NCBI RefSeq assembly: GCF_013001025.1
Contig: NZ_CP053021.1
Location: 4,409,001-4,473,000 of the forward strand
Direction: 5' to 3'
Source of the DNA: Sphingobium yanoikuyae
GTDB lineage: Bacteria > Pseudomonadota > Alphaproteobacteria > Sphingomonadales > Sphingomonadaceae
DNA length: 64,000 nt
Positions within the stretch are counted from its first letter, which is position 1; every line of letters begins with the position of its first letter. The notes beneath the pieces were generated by a model. It had not been told where the DNA came from. It saw only the letters and a list, made by a program, of their open reading frames with translations, and made no database searches. The position numbers were made by a program, and so were the translations under genes. This document shows positions 61,643 through 64,000 of the stretch, piece by piece.

Positions 61643-62944
61643 ATGAGCAAGAGCGCCGATCCCTGCCCCAAATCCGCCGTCAGCCATGGTGTCGGCATTG
61701 CCGGCCTCGTCGGCCTCGGCCTGTGGACCCTGGTGGCGCGCCATTATGGCATGAACGGTCCCAATGCGGGTCTGGCCGCGGTGGTCGCCTGTGGCATACC
61801 GATGGTGCTCTGGTCGCTGCTGGTGGACAAGGTGCATCGCAACCCCAGCACCGGCGTCGACTGGAACGCGCCGGCCCGCTCGGTCCGCAGCATGCTCGAC
61901 ATCAGCCTGGTGAAGATTGCGGGCCTGTGGGCCACATGGCTGGCGATTGCCGTCTGCTACTGCATTGGCCGCTGGTATTGGACCGGCAGCTATCGCTTCG
62001 CCATGGACCTGCTGATGGCGGCGGCGCCCTGGCTGCTCTTGCTGTCCATCCCCTATGTCATCTGGCTCGACCGCCGGCTGGTCGAACCGCGCGATGCCTG
62101 TTTCGCCTTCGGCCAATGGGTCATTGGCGGCGCGGCCGGCAAGGCGGACATGGCGCAGGTCGCCAATCATGCCCGCGCCTGGGCGGTGAAGGGCTTTTTC
62201 ACCGCCTTCATGATCAGCATCGTGCCGGGCAATTTTTCCAGCGTCATCGACTGGCGGCTCGACGACCTGCTGCACAATCCGGTCGCGCTGACCGGTTTCC
62301 TGATCGGCATCATGTTCATGATCGACGTCTGCATGGCGACGGTCGGCTATCTGCTGACGATGAAACCGCTGGATTCGCATATTCGCACCGCCAATCCCTA
62401 TCTGGGCGGCTGGCTCGCGGCTTTGCTTTGCTATCCGCCCTTCGTCATGATGGGAGCGGGCGGCCCGTTCGACTATCATGGTGGCGGCGCCGAATGGGAT
62501 GTCTGGACGCGGGGCATGCCGGCGCTGCAATGGGGGCTGGGCGCCTTGCTGGTGCTGCTGACCGCCATCTATGCCTGGGCGACGGTCGTCTTCGGCATCC
62601 GCTTCTCCAACCTCACCCATCGCGGCATATTGACCCATGGGCCCTATCGCTGGACCCGTCACCCGGCCTATCTGACCAAGAATCTCTTCTGGTGGTTCTC
62701 GTCGCTGCCCTTCCTCACCACCACCGGCAGCCTGACCGACATGGTGCGCAATTGCGCGCTGCTGGGGGTCACCAACGCTGTCTATTATTGGCGGGCCAAG
62801 ACGGAGGAGCAGCATCTGTCCGCCGATCCCGCCTATCAGGCCTATAGCGACTGGATGGCGCGCAATGCGCCGGTGCCGCGCTTCTTCGCCTGGGTCGTCG
62901 GCCGCAAGCCGGACGCGCCACGGGAAACCCAGCCCGCCGAATGA
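61643..62944 (+). CDS. Isoprenylcysteine carboxyl methyltransferase-like membrane protein
   Basis: 433 residues from ATG 61643; the longer frame overlaps the DUF1345 gene. About ten hydrophobic helices. The C-terminal part carries the ICMT/PEMT-type S-adenosylmethionine motif: HRGILTHGPYRWTRHPAYLT, KNLFWWFSSLPFL and YYWRAKTEEQHLSADPAYQA (Glu-Glu). It probably methylates a small molecule or lipid at the membrane; the long N-terminal half is not assigned. Confidence 0.82.
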   Translation: MSKSADPCPKSAVSHGVGIAGLVGLGLWTLVARHYGMNGPNAGLAAVVACGIPMVLWSLLVDKVHRNPSTGVDWNAPARSVRSMLDISLVKIAGLWATWLAIAVCYCIGRWYWTGSYRFAMDLLMAAAPWLLLLSIPYVIWLDRRLVEPRDACFAFGQWVIGGAAGKADMAQVANHARAWAVKGFFTAFMISIVPGNFSSVIDWRLDDLLHNPVALTGFLIGIMFMIDVCMATVGYLLTMKPLDSHIRTANPYLGGWLAALLCYPPFVMMGAGGPFDYHGGGAEWDVWTRGMPALQWGLGALLVLLTAIYAWATVVFGIRFSNLTHRGILTHGPYRWTRHPAYLTKNLFWWFSSLPFLTTTGSLTDMVRNCALLGVTNAVYYWRAKTEEQHLSADPAYQAYSDWMARNAPVPRFFAWVVGRKPDAPRETQPAE

Positions 62945-62962
62945 CCGGCGGGCCGGGTAGGA

Positions 62963-64000
62963 TCAGAAGCTTTCCTCGGCATAGACGCGGCTGACATCGC
63001 CGCCCCATTCGCCATGATAGCGGTCGAGCAGCCGCTCGGCCGGGGTCTTGCCGGTGGCGATCACTTCATCGAGGGCCGACAGATAGCCGGTCTCATTGTC
63101 GCCTGCAGCGTTGAACCGCTGACGCGCGGCCAGACCGGAGCGGGCGATATCCAGCACCTGCGGCGCAATGTCACGCAGCGTGCGCCCGCCCGACACCGGC
63201 GCGTCGAGGCCCAGCTTCGGCACGGAATCGCGCAGTATCTGCCGCTCCTCCATGCTCCAGTCCTTGACCAGATCCCAGGCGGCGTCGAGCGCGCCCTGGT
63301 CATAGAGCAGGCCGACCCACAGGGCCGGCAGCGCGCAGATGCGATTCCACGGTCCGCCGTCGGACCCGCGCATTTCCAGGAAGCTCTTGAGGCGCACTTC
63401 GGGGAAGGCGGTGGAGAGATGATCCTCCCAATCCTTCTCGGTCGGCTTCTCGCCCGGCAGCACCGACAGCTTGCCGTCCAGGAAGTCGCGGAAGGAAAGC
63501 CCCGCCGCATCGATATATTTGCCGTCGCGGTAGACGAAATACATCGGCACATCGAGCGCATAGTCGGCATAGCGCTCGTAACCAAAGCCATCCTCGAACA
63601 CGAAGGGCAGCATGCCGGTGCGCTGCGGGTCGGTGTCCGACCAGATATGGCTGCGATAGGACAGGAAGCCGTTGGGCTTGCCCTCGGTGAAGGGCGAATT
63701 GGCGAACAGCGCGGTGCCGAGCGGCTGCAGCGCCAGCGAGACGCGGAACTTCTGCACCATGTCCGCCTCGCTGCCATAATCGAGGTTGGTCTGGATGGTG
63801 CAGGTGCGCAGCATCATGTCCAGGCCCATCGATCCCACGCGCGGCATGTGCCGCAGCATGATGTCGTACCGACCCTTGGGCATGATCGGCAGCTCGGCGC
63901 GGGTCTTGTCCGGCCACATGCCCAGGCCCAGGAAGCCCAGCCCCAGCATGTCGCCGACATATTTCACCTGTTCCAGATGGCGGCCGGTCTCGGCGCAGGT
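62963..64000 (-). CDS. gshA: Glutamate-cysteine ligase, C-terminal part (alphaproteobacterial/plant type)
   Basis: The frame is open to the window end, so the N-terminus is missing (345 residues visible). It makes gamma-glutamylcysteine, the first step of glutathione synthesis. [80 protein letters not shown] and [20 protein letters not shown] are close to the plant-like GCS2 enzymes of alphaproteobacteria. Functionally it fits the glyoxalase genes 8 kb away, which use glutathione. Confidence 0.94.
   Translation of the reverse strand, partial: TCAETGRHLEQVKYVGDMLGLGFLGLGMWPDKTRAELPIMPKGRYDIMLRHMPRVGSMGLDMMLRTCTIQTNLDYGSEADMVQKFRVSLALQPLGTALFANSPFTEGKPNGFLSYRSHIWSDTDPQRTGMLPFVFEDGFGYERYADYALDVPMYFVYRDGKYIDAAGLSFRDFLDGKLSVLPGEKPTEKDWEDHLSTAFPEVRLKSFLEMRGSDGGPWNRICALPALWVGLLYDQGALDAAWDLVKDWSMEERQILRDSVPKLGLDAPVSGGRTLRDIAPQVLDIARSGLAARQRFNAAGDNETGYLSALDEVIATGKTPAERLLDRYHGEWGGDVSRVYAEESF

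Noticed and set aside
61439..62815. A 458-residue minus-strand open frame opposite the methyltransferase gene
   Set aside because: Antisense of a gene with clear membrane helices and a known motif; composition is that of a shadow frame.

Overview
The window looks like the chromosome of a sphingomonad (Sphingobium/Sphingomonas-like alphaproteobacterium). The support is the alphaproteobacterial/plant-type glutamate-cysteine ligase, high-GC coding sequence, the trb-type conjugation cluster common in these bacteria, and inverted palindromic repeats whose translation gives the familiar sphingomonad string MLKQVQHD.

Region 1 (1-6.9 kb) is accessory DNA: the end of a RES-domain toxin, a secreted phage-tail-fibre-like protein, and a broken sulfotransferase-sulfatase fusion gene. 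Two IS5-family elements sit in the last ~50 bases of that gene, 7 bp apart (target duplications TTA and GTTC), and it also carries a frameshift. Removing both elements restores the sulfatase C-terminus exactly.

Region 2 (6.9-33.5 kb) is a surface-polysaccharide locus of the ABC-transporter-dependent type. It has sugar-nucleotide genes (phosphohexomutase, manA, rfbA/D/B/C, galE), an outer-membrane export lipoprotein, a KpsE-like polymerisation/export protein, the KpsM/KpsT transporter, and several large glycosyltransferases. Further members are a protein with six aromatic repeats plus a HAD domain, an AlgX/AlgJ-like SGNH protein, a sulfotransferase with a very long coiled coil, a PhyH-type oxygenase and a DUF5672 protein. 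A two-gene ParA plus small partner cassette, bracketed by AT-rich repeat clusters, is embedded before galE. No Wzx/Wzy pair and no KpsC/KpsS genes are seen. An IS30 element lies inside a REP-like pair between the phosphohexomutase gene and manA.

Region 3 (33.5-51.6 kb) begins with a small gene next to an IS110-family (IS1111-type) element. The 3' non-coding end of that element contains short sequences matching both flanks of the insertion, as expected for a bridge/seek RNA. A decayed stretch follows, then an integrative-conjugative-element remnant: traG, an RHH regulator, trbBCDEJLFGI, a DUF2274 gene, an AlpA-like HTH gene, hipBA and a P4-type integrase beside tRNA-Leu(CAG). No relaxase is visible, so the element is probably not self-transmissible.

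Region 4 (51.6-64 kb) is ordinary core chromosome: an alpha/beta hydrolase, a TPR protein, small lipoproteins, a SIMPL protein, glyoxalase I and II, a long-chain acyl-CoA ligase, ruvB and ruvA, a ClpP-like peptidase, a DUF1345 protein, an isoprenylcysteine-methyltransferase-like membrane protein and gshA (cut by the window end). A GIY-YIG nuclease gene bounded by two inverted copies of a 29-bp palindromic repeat sits between ruvA and ruvB.
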